Shown here: one piece after another, positions 1 through 7,879 of the stretch
Numbering within the stretch: the first letter of the stretch is position 1
Layout of the letters: each line of letters starts with the position of its first letter
Source: Ichthyophonus hoferi
Taxonomy: Eukaryota > Opisthokonta > Ichthyosporea > Ichthyophonida > Ichthyophonidae
NCBI GenBank assembly: GCA_002751075.1
Contig: NAOQ01000322.1
Coordinates: forward strand, 7,179 to 21,409
Length of the DNA: 14,231 nt
Reading direction: 5' to 3'
The notes under the pieces: model-generated
The model's database searches: none
The model's input: only the letters and a program-made list of their open reading frames with translations
What the model was told of the DNA's origin: nothing
Made by a program: the position numbers and the translations under genes

Positions 1-107
1 TATTAATATTAATAATTGTAATAATAATAATTGTAATAATACTTGTAATAATAATAATAACAAAAAATGATAGTAATAACAAACAATATTTATCTCAAAC
101 ATTAATT
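1..107. repeat. AAT/ATA-rich low-complexity lead-in to exon 1
   Basis: The stretch is dominated by imperfect AAT/ATA trinucleotide repeats up to about position 60, followed by A-rich DNA. The reading frame of the ATG at 108 has no stop back to the window edge, where it would read mostly isoleucine. The true start of the downstream gene could therefore lie outside the window. I see no convincing TATA box or initiator. Confidence 0.6.
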
Positions 108-993
108 ATGTATTACTTTTATGCACCACGACTACAACGACATTCCTCTACCATCGAAAAACCTACCATCGGAAATGAATCAACAGAACAACAACAACAA
201 CAACAACAACTAACACTACTACGACATAATGAAAATGAAAATGAAGATAAAGATAACGAAATAATAGATGAAAGAGACACTGATCCACCGACGTTTATTA
301 AAAACAATGTGGAGAATGAGATAGAATTACCTCTAATGGATAGGAAATGTGGTAGTAATGATAATGTTAATGTTAATGTTAAAGTTTGTGAACATAGTAG
401 GGAATGCATGTATGTAGTTGGAATAAAGAATGATTGTAATAGTGATATTGATAAGGAAGTAGGTATGAATGGGTATAGAGCGGAAGAGGGAGAAAATAAA
501 GGAACAGAAGATGAATGTAGGACTGTAAATGATGTTGATTTTAATGAAACGAGAAAAATGACGTGGGTAATGGTTGAGAATCCAATGTGTAATGATGATA
601 TCGAAGGGAAAAAGAAAGGGAAACCATTGTATATTGCGCAGGAGATAATAAAACGCAAGAAGAAAAGAGAGAGAGAGAAAGGGAAAGAGAAAGATAAAGG
701 GAAATATAGAGAGGGAGAGAAAGAGAGAGAGAAATTTAAAAAAAATCATCAAAAAGATACAAGACTTGAGGTAAAAGATAATACAAATGATTGTGTATGT
801 GGTAGTAAAGATTGCTTAAAGTCTCATTTGGTTTGGTCCACTAATTGTGATTATACCGGTTCAAGAAGTAAATTATCAATTACACAAAGGATAATGGATG
901 ATAATTCTCCGTTTCTATTGGATAATTTGGATGATGATATTGAAGTGGACTTTCCAGAACAACCAATCATATTTGAGTCTCAGGGTTGCAATG
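108..993 (+). CDS. Exon 1: low-complexity N-terminal region
   Basis: An 886-nt stretch open in one frame in AT-rich DNA, ending at a phase-1 donor (aatg|gtatgt). It encodes residues 1-295 plus one base. In order: seven CAA-coded glutamines (residues 28-34); an acidic, Asn-rich region; a strongly basic K/R/E run (about 182-217) coded by an AG-rich microsatellite at about 651-760; two short Cys-rich patches (CEHSRECM and CVCGSKDCLKSH); and an acidic segment (DNLDDDIEVDF) just before the PDZ part. No known domain is recognised and it is probably disordered. Its link to the PDZ exons rests on compatible phase and on the acidic end reading smoothly into exon 2. Confidence 0.72.
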
Positions 994-1592
994 GTATGTT
1001 GTGATATGTTATGTTATGTTATGTTATGTTATGTTACGCTATGTTATGCTATGCTATACTCGTTTATGCCATGGCATGTTATGTTATGTTATGTTATGTT
1101 ATGTTATTTTATGGTATGTTATGGTATGTTATGGTATTATATGGTATGTTACGTTATTATATGATATGTTATGGCATGTTGTGGTATGGTATGGTATACT
1201 ATGGTATAGTATGTGATGGTATGTTATGATATGGTAGGGTATGATATGGCATGGATATATATGTATGTATATAGGTGTGTATGTGTTTTGGCTGATGAGG
1301 CCATAGTACCCTTCTCTTATTAACATATCATCGTATAAAGTGGGGAAGGAGATGATGTTTGTGTATGCGTAGGTGATTATATCTATATGTTTGTGGGTGT
1401 GGATGTATATATACATTAAATAAAGTTAAATTGTGATCATTTTAACACTGTCTCCCTATTAGATGTTAATCAGATCTTTCAACTCGATCTTAATACTACA
1501 CTACAATTAGATGACTTACATTACAATGATAATAAACCTAGAAGTGTTGTTCTACGGAAAACTGGTATGTATATATGTACGTATTATGTATG

Positions 1593-1626
<34 letters not shown>

Positions 1627-4435
1627 TGTATGGACGTATGTATATACACATTATACTCACCTCTACTCCTCCATCCCCCCTTTCCCTCTACACTAGCGCG
1701 AGATCCTAGATTTGGATTCAGTGTACAACGTATAGACGATATGATATTAGTGAGTTTCGTAGTACCGGGCGGGTTGGCTGAGAGCATGGGGTTGAAAATG
1801 GGGGAACACTTGTTAATGTGTAACGGTATGCAGGTAGGTGTGTAGGAGAGGGTAGGATAGAGCAGGGTAGGGTAGGTTATAGGGTAGGGTAGGATATAAG
1901 GTATAGGATAGGATATAGGTAGACTAGTGTAGGATAGGGTAGGATAGGGTAGGGGATAGGGTAGGGTAGGGTAGGATATAAAGCATGGCATAGTATAGTA
2001 TGTATCCATTTTTATATTACTCCCACTTGTTTACATATGTATTTCTATTATTCTCTCTCTGTCTTCTTTTTTTCTCCCCCTTCTTCCCTCTCCCTCCCCC
2101 TCTCCCTCTCCCTCCAGCTATCCTATGCTACTACTACTAGTGTATTGAGTGATCTAAACCAATTGAAATGCATTGATCTGTTAGTCCGCCGATGTCCTTT
2201 CGAGACTACTATTACCATATTAAGGTCAGAAGGACAGCAATTAGGATTGGTTCTGACAGGAAGTAAGGTAGGTAAAGGAGTGATTTTATAGGTGGGTTAA
2301 AATGTGTTAAGATGTGCTAAGCATTTCAAATATATGGGTCAGTTTTACTTATATTAAACGGTTTTAAATGTTTTAATACGTATTTAAAAATTAAATTTTG
2401 TTTTAAATTTTTTTAAAACTTGGTGAATCTGAACTCGAGTAATTGGTTTTAGTTAAATACTAAGGGAACTATAAGAAGGAAGTATTATGTAGAGGAGATA
2501 TTAGGCAAAGAATGTGACTGATGAATATAGATATAGATAGAATTATATATAATTATGAAGTTATATAAAAAGTTTATCATTAGATGGTTGTTTTTAAAAA
2601 AATCCTTTTTACCCCGTCGTTAAATGAAACAGACTAATGAATATTAGGTTTTAAAACTAATATATACCTATATATATATGGTAAGTTCGGATTAAAATGA
2701 TAAAACGAATAATAAATTGGCATAGGTAAATATATGATAATTATTAAGAAACCATAAAAAGAAAGATATGACCCCATTAGAGATCTAGTAATTATTGTAA
2801 TGCAATTCTGATTGTAATGACTAATTACCATTATTGGTGGTATATCATATTATAATTTAGTATTGCATCGTATTAATAACCTTCCCTTGGTCTGCCTATT
2901 TTAAAATTTTAAATTATCTCAACCTGCTCTAAAACATACTTAAAGTTTCATAATCGCTTTTTAATTGGCTACTATACATAGATCAAGAGCGTTAGTACAG
3001 ACTCTCTTTCCGCCCAACATCCCATTCCAATTGGATCCTACCTAATTGAAATTAATCATACCAATGGTATAGTAATGGATTGTATTGTATTGTATTGTAT
3101 TGTATTGTATTGTATATTTTATTACATTATAACATTATATTATATTATACTATATTAATACTATATTATATGGTATTGTCTTATATTATATTGTATTGCA
3201 TTGTATTGTATTGCGTTATATGATATTATTTTATGTTATCTTATACTACATCTTATTATAATGTATTACATTATACTATTTTATATTATAGTACATTATT
3301 GGCATTATACTATACTACACTATATCATATTATATGACATTACATTATACTGTATTTTATTCATGTATATCTATTCATTATTAAGAATCTAATCTAATAT
3401 ATTAATACTCTCCTATCAGTGATAGGCATTAATGGACCCAGGCTACAAAATGTTATGGCTAATGCTGGTGAAAAGGTAATCTATATATCGTCCTTCTCCC
3501 TAATTAATTAAGATAAGTATTTTAAAGCTTACTCCCCCAATAAATTAGTTAAGCACAATAACCAGTGATTAATTTGGTATTTGAAGGTGAAGTTATAATT
3601 TTATATTGCAAATGTAGATATATATATGTATATAGGTTGCCATACACTATTTCCCTCCTATTAATTAAGTACTTTATTAAAATAATTTTTAAAAAAATAC
3701 CTCCTAATCAGGTTCTATTTATTTTTATACTCATTAATAAAATACATATCTTTCTAAAATGTTTAATGGAATATAATTTAATTAACCCTAACCTAATCCT
3801 TGTTGAGTATAGTTATATATACAACATGCGTGAAGAAGAAAAAAGCAGTTAAGGTCTTAATTAATTATCTCCGCCATTCAGATCACATTATCATTTATGC
3901 CTTGTGACAAATTAGATTGCCTCTTGAAAAGGGTAGGAGGAGTATTAGCAGTGAGACGTTTGATGGATTGTCAATTACTAAAGGTTGGTATAGCATTAAC
4001 CTGCTTGCACGTGTTATTATATATGTGTGTCTAATTACTACAGGTTGGTATAGCACTAACCTACCTGTGCGTTATTATGTATATATATATGGGTGTGTAT
4101 TATCATACAATATTTGATATCTCTGTGGCTATTTATTTATAAATACATTTATATCTGTACATATTGTACTATATCTATTCATACATTTATACATTTATAC
4201 ATATATAAAACACATACATCTTAAAGACGTCTATATTCTATATTATATTGAATTTTACATGTATATGTATGTACTGGATTTTCTCTTTCTCTTTTCATTA
4301 TTTGTTATAATTAATTATTCCCATCTCCACCAATAGAACGGCAAGATATCTAAAAAGGATGTTATGGAATCTGCACAACCTGAAGTGGTTGGGACGGAGG
4401 GAGTGACTGGATTTTTTAAAAAACTATTTGGATAG
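108..4435 (+). CDS. Syntenin-like tandem-PDZ scaffold protein (8 exons, 538 aa)
   Basis: Exons: 108-993, 1463-1564, 1697-1833, 2118-2267, 2982-3066, 3420-3475, 3882-3983, 4337-4435. Intron phases are 1,1,0,0,1,0,0 and the spliced length is 1617 nt including TAG. Known syntenins are small adaptors whose two PDZ domains bind C-terminal tails of membrane proteins such as syndecans and act in trafficking and exosome formation. The evidence for the family is a nearly gapless match, from memory, across PDZ1, the short linker, PDZ2 and the tail. PDZ1 is residues ~321-400 (RFGFSV carboxylate-loop equivalent, FVVPGGLAESMGLKMGE). The linker RRCPFETTITI matches RDRPFERTITM of animal syntenin. PDZ2 is ~403-481 (QQLGLVL loop, EINHTNVIGI matching EINGQNVIGL). 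The tail FMPCDKLDCLLKR matches [13 protein letters not shown]. The protein is 538 residues against about 300 in animals, because the N-terminal region is some 200 residues longer and the C-terminus is extended. I did not see an LYPxL ALIX-binding motif. ATG 108 is the first ATG of an open frame that may extend upstream. Confidence 0.82.
994..1262 (+). repeat. Intron 1 pentanucleotide repeat, (ATGTT)n and variants
   Basis: From the donor gtatgtt onwards the intron is a long run of ATGTT/ATGGT units, nearly perfect at about 1005-1035 and 1075-1110 and imperfect to about 1262. Several units recreate the text atg|gtatgtt seen at the real exon-intron border. Open frames across it (Met-Leu-Cys-Tyr runs) are artefacts of the repeat. 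Confidence 0.9.
1463..1564 (+). CDS. Exon 2: linker and first strand of PDZ1
   Basis: The acceptor is ctccctattag and the donor is actg|gtatgt. With the leading G of exon 1 it reads D-VNQIFQLDLNTTLQLDD and continues through NKPRSVVLRKTG. The VVLRKTG part matches the first PDZ1 beta strand of syntenin (EVILCKDQDG in animals). Both flanking introns are phase 1, so the frame holds on both sides. Confidence 0.8.
1565..1650 (+). repeat. Intron 2 (GTAT)n microsatellite
   Basis: This 132-nt intron begins with the donor gtatgtat and continues as a GTAT tetranucleotide repeat, perfect at about 1589-1631 and imperfect either side. A C/T-rich tract (about 1662-1690) then leads to the acceptor. Confidence 0.9.
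1697..1833 (+). CDS. Exon 3: core of PDZ1
   Basis: The acceptor is ctacactag after a C/T-rich tract and the donor is cag|gtaggt. It encodes ARDPRFGFSVQRIDDMIL, then VSFVVPGGLAESMGLKMGEH and LLMCNGMQ. This contains the peptide-binding loop equivalent (RFGFS), the 'PGGLAE..GLKMGE' turn and the 'LLMCNG' strand typical of PDZ domains. It is the most diagnostic exon of the gene. Confidence 0.9.
1834..1985 (+). repeat. Intron 3 G-rich (GGTAG)n repeat
   Basis: Imperfect pentamers of GGTAG, with GGATA variants, run from the donor gtaggt to about 1985. The transcript would be G-rich and could form stacked-G structures (inference). The second half of the intron is the opposite, a C/T tract from about 2045 to the acceptor at 2117. 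Confidence 0.88.
2118..2267 (+). CDS. Exon 4: end of PDZ1, linker and start of PDZ2
   Basis: The acceptor is ctccctccag at the end of a long pyrimidine tract (about 2045-2117) and the donor is aag|gtaggt. Exactly 50 codons in phase 0. It carries the second helix and last strand of PDZ1 (LSDLNQLKCIDLLVRR), the syntenin-like linker CPFETTITI and the first strands of PDZ2 (EGQQLGLVLTGSK). Confidence 0.9.
2268..2981 (+). other. Intron 4 (714 nt), no gene inside
   Basis: The longest intron of the gene runs from gtaggt to catag. It is AT-rich with no long tandem repeat and no coding-like frame on either strand. The 65-codon minus-strand frame at 2634-2831 has no recognisable features and looks like chance. 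Confidence 0.7.
2982..3066 (+). CDS. Exon 5: middle of PDZ2
   Basis: A short exon found by following the family pattern. The acceptor is actatacatag and the donor is aatg|gtatag. It encodes IKSVSTDSLSAQHPIPIGSY followed by LIEINHTN. This aligns residue for residue with ITSIVKDSSAARNGLLTEHN and ICEINGQN of animal syntenin. The split codon g|tg with the next exon gives the Val of 'NVIG'. The phases fit on both sides, which makes a chance match unlikely. The GTATAG donor is weak. Confidence 0.8.
3067..3370 (+). repeat. Intron 5 (TTGTA)n decaying to (TTATA)n repeat
   Basis: Starting 13 bases into the intron, ATTGT pentamers are nearly perfect at about 3078-3115. They grade into TTATA-type and mixed units (ATTATACTA, ATTGCATTGTATTG) to about 3370, just before the acceptor of exon 6. 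Frames read through it are repeat artefacts. Confidence 0.88.
3420..3475 (+). CDS. Exon 6: second helix of PDZ2
   Basis: A micro-sized 56-nt exon between ctcctatcag and aag|gtaatc. With one base from exon 5 it reads VIGINGPRLQNVMANAGEK, matching VIGLKDSQIADILSTSGT of animal syntenin. The incoming phase is 1 and the outgoing phase is 0, as the neighbouring exons require. Confidence 0.83.
3882..3983 (+). CDS. Exon 7: last strand of PDZ2 and C-terminal helix
   Basis: The acceptor is cgccattcag. It encodes ITLSFMPCDKLDCLLKR, then VGGVLAVRRLMDCQLLK, which parallels [20 protein letters not shown] of animal syntenin. The donor aag|gttggt lacks the usual GTA(T/A)GT form, so the exact end is the least certain join in the gene. 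Reading through instead would add 16 residues and stop at 4032-4034. A near copy of this exon's end follows directly. Confidence 0.75.
3970..4088 (+). repeat. Tandem duplication spanning the exon 7 / intron 7 border
   Basis: 3970-4028 and 4029-~4088 are two diverged copies of one segment. Both contain AATTACTA.AGGTTGGTATAGC followed by A.TAACCT.C. The first copy contains the last codons of exon 7 and the donor gttggt. The second contains a second possible donor at 4044. Using the second donor would include an in-frame TAA, so it would truncate the protein. Confidence 0.85.
4337..4435 (+). CDS. Exon 8: C-terminal tail of the syntenin-like protein
   Basis: The acceptor is ccaccaatag. It has 32 codons plus TAG in phase 0: a Lys-rich, then acidic tail ending in GVTGFFKKLFG, a short basic-aromatic end that might touch membrane lipids (inference). 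The open frame, phase fit and good acceptor support it, but this part has no family counterpart that I recall. No clear AATAAA follows closely. Confidence 0.68.
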   Translation, partial: NGKISKKDVMESAQPEVVGTEGVTGFFKKLFG

Positions 4436-4949
4436 GCTACATATATTTTAAAATAATATACCAATTGGATAGTTATTTTTTTAAAAAACCGTAAAATATA
4501 GGATACATATAATATACCCTGTCTTTATTTTAGGTTTATTTTAAATTTACTTTAAATTTATTTTAGACTGTTACCCCGACAAGGACGCAACAATGACGCT
4601 TATCACATGGAGAGGCTTTCTTTAGTGTAAACCAAACTAGAAGCTGCGTCTCAACCATACAGTAGTTAATTTACACAACTCTAAACACATGTGATGTGGT
4701 GAAACTGAATTCTGACCAAACTGTATACCTAATATAATATGGTTTGCACGAATTAATCTCAATATGAATCATTACTACATAGGGTTGGTAGATAATCCCT
4801 ACTATTTGATTAATAGCATATCGTAAGTAAATAGCATATATATCATATTCTAATATAAATAAATAAGGAATCATTTTAATGTATTGCACATGTTACAACA
4901 AAAAAAAGTAGTGTTACTGTGATCATATTTTGGTTGTTTTTATTGGATT

Positions 4950-4977
4950 AAATAGCAACTCTGGTTAATTGCTATTT
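4950..4977. repeat. Small perfect hairpin
   Basis: AAATAGCAA (4950-4958) and TTGCTATTT (4969-4977) are exact inverse complements separated by 10 bases. The pair is flanked by two copies of GTGATCA (about 4920-4926 and 4981-4987). No function is apparent. It could be the remnant of a tiny inverted-repeat element or chance in AT-rich DNA. Confidence 0.4.
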
Positions 4978-5937
4978 TTAGTGATCAATTAGTGGGCGAT
5001 TATTTTGGCCTGAGAATAGTAGTTATTTTGTGATTACATGATATTATGTTGTTATTAATAATAGCAGTAAATACTATTTAGTTAGTTAGATCTGAAAATA
5101 TAACGCATAATAAAATTTTATCTTTTGAATTAATCTAGTAGCATTGCAGAAATGCATTTTCTGTATTTTATTGGTTTGACTTTATTTTTATTTTTAAAAA
5201 AGGCTTTAATAACTGGAGGTCTAAAGGAGCTTATGCTAATGTGTTGAAGCATACTTATGAATACATTACACATTGATTAGGTTTATTAATAATTATTAAT
5301 AATTATATGTAGTGTGTCAAAAAAGGATAATTCAATTGGGCAATTAAGTAATTTTTAGTGCCCATTACTTCCAATAATACTGTGGAGAGAAAATAGTCAG
5401 AGGTTGACTACCTATGAAAAGGTAGGAAATTTAGTGCAAATATGAGATGGGTAAAAGAATAGTCCAAGTTAGAGAAAATGATAAGGGGAATTTATTTACA
5501 GTAGAACTCCTATAGAGACAGCTATATAATAATGATTATTAATGATCATTAAATGTTGTAATCTCCACCAATATGTGTCACCCATGATGGGATTCAAAGA
5601 ACATGTGCTGATTATCTTCCTCTGCTTCATCTTCTCCGTAATGGCTAGGGATTATTACTTGTTGGCCGTAGTCACTGATGATTTCTGATTGAAGGTAACA
5701 ATTGTCCTAACTGGTTTCACTTGACCTGGGGGACTTATAGTAATCTACCAAACTTAAACTAAGGATATATGCTTATATTTATTATTGCTGTTTGTAATTA
5801 GGATCCAGACTAAGTCTGGGTATGCTGGTTATGTAGTTGCTGGATTGTGTCAAGCCAAGTTGAATCACATCATTATTGCAAATGCATAAACACATTCCCC
5901 AGTAGAGGTACAGCATACCTATTCTATAACAAATTGA

Positions 5938-6121
5938 TCAAAGATTATTTAAAGGATCATTAAGGAACTTACATATCAACTGTTTTTGTAAACAAATCAA
6001 TCAATAACTATTCAAAGAATTGTTCATGAATCTACATATCATGTGTATCATTAATCATTGTGGGCATGATTACAAACCAATGACCAACACTATTTAAAAA
6101 CCATGGTGAATTTACACCCCA
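5938..6121. repeat. Three degenerate tandem units of about 50 bases
   Basis: Units start near 5938, 5991 and 6071. Each reads roughly AACAAATCAATCAA, then ACTATTTAAA, then CAT..TGAATCTACATATCA. The first two share GAA(C/T).TACATATCA; the third is more diverged (TGAATTTACACCCCA). The spacing is uneven (53 and 80 bases). No coding frame runs through all three. Confidence 0.6.
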
Positions 6122-6330
6122 GATTGTACTAAATCTCTGGTCCCAATTAAATACAATTAGTGGCATCATTAAATTAATTAATTTCCATCAATTAGTGTCC
6201 AAGTCTTGTTTACCGATTGTAACTTCATTTAGAGGTTTAATATTATATAAACAATAAGTATTTTTGTACAAGGCATCATGAAAATTTGGCTAAACAGTTG
6301 TAATGACTAAAATACTTCAACATTAAATTT

Positions 6331-6428
6331 GTCTTAGACAGTGAGATCTAGAATACCCTGGGTATAGAGATATAGAAGATACTAGCAAAATGCACTACTG
6401 AATGTACTGGACCCTTGCGTAAAAAGAT
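6331..6428. repeat. Direct repeat, copy 1 of 2
   Basis: This segment recurs at 6530-6624. Shared blocks include GTCT.AGACAGTGAGATC.AGAA, then AGA.ATA, then GAATGTACT and a closing AAAAAG. I estimate somewhat over 70 percent identity across about 95 bases. Both copies lie in non-coding DNA about 200 bases apart, and no terminal inverted repeats are visible. Confidence 0.7.
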
Positions 6429-6529
6429 CTAAGAATGATAGATAGTATCCAGTGTATACGTTGCGTGCATGTAGCTGTAGTTGACAGTAGAACCAAATAT
6501 AGGAGTGATCATTGATAATCATTAGAGTA

Positions 6530-6624
6530 GTCTCAGACAGTGAGATCCAGAACACCTTGAACATAGATATATGGAGGTCATTAGAGAGATGTATTACAGA
6601 ATGTACTAGACTGTTACAAAAAGG
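6530..6624. repeat. Direct repeat, copy 2 of 2
   Basis: Second copy of the 6331-6428 segment in the same orientation. It overlaps a chance minus-strand frame (6382-6564). A locally duplicated or dispersed repeat is the simplest reading. Confidence 0.7.
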
Positions 6625-7079
6625 AAAATTAAGCTAGTTTGGATATTTCTTTATACTAAATATTACATAAATCTGTATTAGTTCCAGTGACTTGTCTACG
6701 GGTTTGGAGATAGATGTTTTTGTCTAAGTGTTGAAGAGTATCTTAATCCAGTTCATCAGGAAGTATCCAGCTCTTGGCATAGTTCTTTTACTGCTTTGGG
6801 GCAGTTTGTGGAGCCACCCTGTCGTGAGAGTTAATGCATTTTAATTTATACATGATCACAACCATTGCAAAGAAAATATACTAGATTACTAATGTGCTTT
6901 ATTGGGGTATTGGGGTATATGGTAGCTGTAGTAGCTATCATGTTAAATAAATTTGCTAGGATCAAAAACGAAAGATCTTGATAAAGAAAAATTGTATGCA
7001 AAACATATTATCGGGTTCAAATATGTGCATAAACCTATAGGATTGTGTTTTTATTGAGGTTAATTCAGTGAATATTATT

Positions 7080-7878
7080 ATAATTTAAATCAAAGAAGGT
7101 CAAGTCCTCCGAGCTTATCAGTCCTAATGTATCTATCAGTTGAGGCTGATTCAAGTTTGATTGTATACTGTTTAATCTATGAGGAATAAACCTGAAAGGG
7201 CCAATTTTGTGGTCAACAAAGGGGAAAAACGTAATTATTTAAGGAAGGGGTTGGAATATCTGTCTCAGGGAAAACCCATATTATATATGGATAAGGCTAA
7301 TTATAACCTGCATATATCTTGCCGTGATGGTAGAACATTATGTGGTCTACGAGCCAATGCTCTTGCAGCCAGCTGAAGAGAGGCTAATTTTCACATGGTG
7401 GGCTGTATAAGTACAATAGGGTTTATACATCGTGAAATACGCAGAGGTTCTTTCACAGGAGAAACTGTTCAGAACTGCATGAGAGCCTGTCTTAGAGCTG
7501 CAAGAGTAAGATACGGCTCCCTTGCCGTTAATGTTATTGATAATGCCAATTGCCATAACCAAATAGAGTACCTTTATTGGAACCCAAATTCCAGGGTAAT
7601 ATTTAAGGACTGAACCCTATAGCCCAATGTTGAATTCTATGGAAAAAATTTGGTCAAAATTTAAGGCCCATGATAAGAAAAATATAACTTCTAGGATTGA
7701 CTCTGTGCTTAACAACAATAGTAAAAATCTTCCTGTTTCCAATCATAAATGAAGAATATTGGAATCATTTATGTCCAAGGCAATAAGTAATGTGGAGGCT
7801 GTTGATTGATTTAACTGGATTTCAGGTGTTAGCAAATATTGCGCTCTTTCTTTAGAACTTAAAGATGTTAGTTTTTAA
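7080..7878 (+). pseudogene. Decayed IS630/Tc1/mariner-type transposase (DDE_3)
   Basis: This transposase would cut and paste its own DNA element with a DDE/D catalytic triad. Visible family blocks in order: GKPILYMDKANYNLHISC with GRTLCG (first Asp; the usual Glu after it is Lys here); NFHMVGCISTIGFIHREIRR and GSFTGETVQN; VNVIDNANCHNQ (second Asp); PYSPMLNSMEKIWSKFKAH (third acidic residue, usually ..LNPIE..W); and a C-terminal ILESFMSKAISNVE to NWISGVSKY. The second-to-third spacing is about 34 residues. The copy is dead: TGA stops at 7374-7376, 7750-7752 and 7807-7809, and a frame change near 7605-7614. The N-terminal helix-turn-helix part (about 7080-7178) is hardly readable. I could not place terminal inverted repeats or a TA duplication, so the element's ends are unknown. 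Confidence 0.85.
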
Positions 7879-7879
7879 T

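Larger units (their letters stand above)
4436..7079. other. AT-rich intergenic stretch without a supported gene
   Basis: Apart from the repeats listed separately, I see no gene here. Frames on both strands are short and interrupted. Two weak coding-like stretches lie on the minus strand, at 5578-5706 and about 6660-6830, and are treated as findings. The first part (4436-4600) should contain the 3' untranslated end of the syntenin-like gene. It has TTTTAAATTTA-type repeats at about 4520-4565 but no canonical AATAAA. Confidence 0.6.

Noticed and set aside
119-752. Minus-strand frames of 179 and 139 codons at 119-658 and 333-752
   Set aside because: They are antisense shadows of exon 1: Ser/Phe/Leu-rich because the plus strand is Asn/Lys/Glu-rich. 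The plus frame joins a recognised gene.
898-1416. Several overlapping plus and minus frames rich in Met-Leu-Cys-Tyr or His-Ile-Tyr
   Set aside because: They are read out of the (ATGTT)n repeat of intron 1, a repeat without stops in several frames, not genes.
1834-1985. G-rich TAGGG-like pentamers considered as a telomeric or interstitial telomere repeat
   Set aside because: The unit is irregular (GGTAG/GGATA), lies wholly inside an intron and matches the donor of that intron better than any telomere unit I know.
1511-2009. Frames running through the (GTAT)n and (GGTAG)n repeats, including a minus-strand Pro/Tyr-rich frame at 1584-2009
   Set aside because: They cross splice sites of the syntenin-like gene and are made of intron repeat sequence.
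4671-4889. 72-codon minus-strand frame with many Ile and Tyr
   Set aside because: Its composition simply mirrors AT-rich DNA. No motif, splice context or neighbour supports it.
6331-6624. The pair of direct repeats considered as LTRs or as a repeated coding domain
   Set aside because: The copies are only about 95 bases long and 100 bases apart, lack TG..CA ends, and their differences show no preference for silent codon positions.
6660-6830. Minus-strand stretch that loosely resembles the C-terminal part of a Tc1-like transposase (KNYAKSWILPDELD and QTRRQVTGTN)
   Set aside because: Only spacing and a few residues fit, it is interrupted by stops and no DDE block could be read nearby, so it is too weak to annotate.
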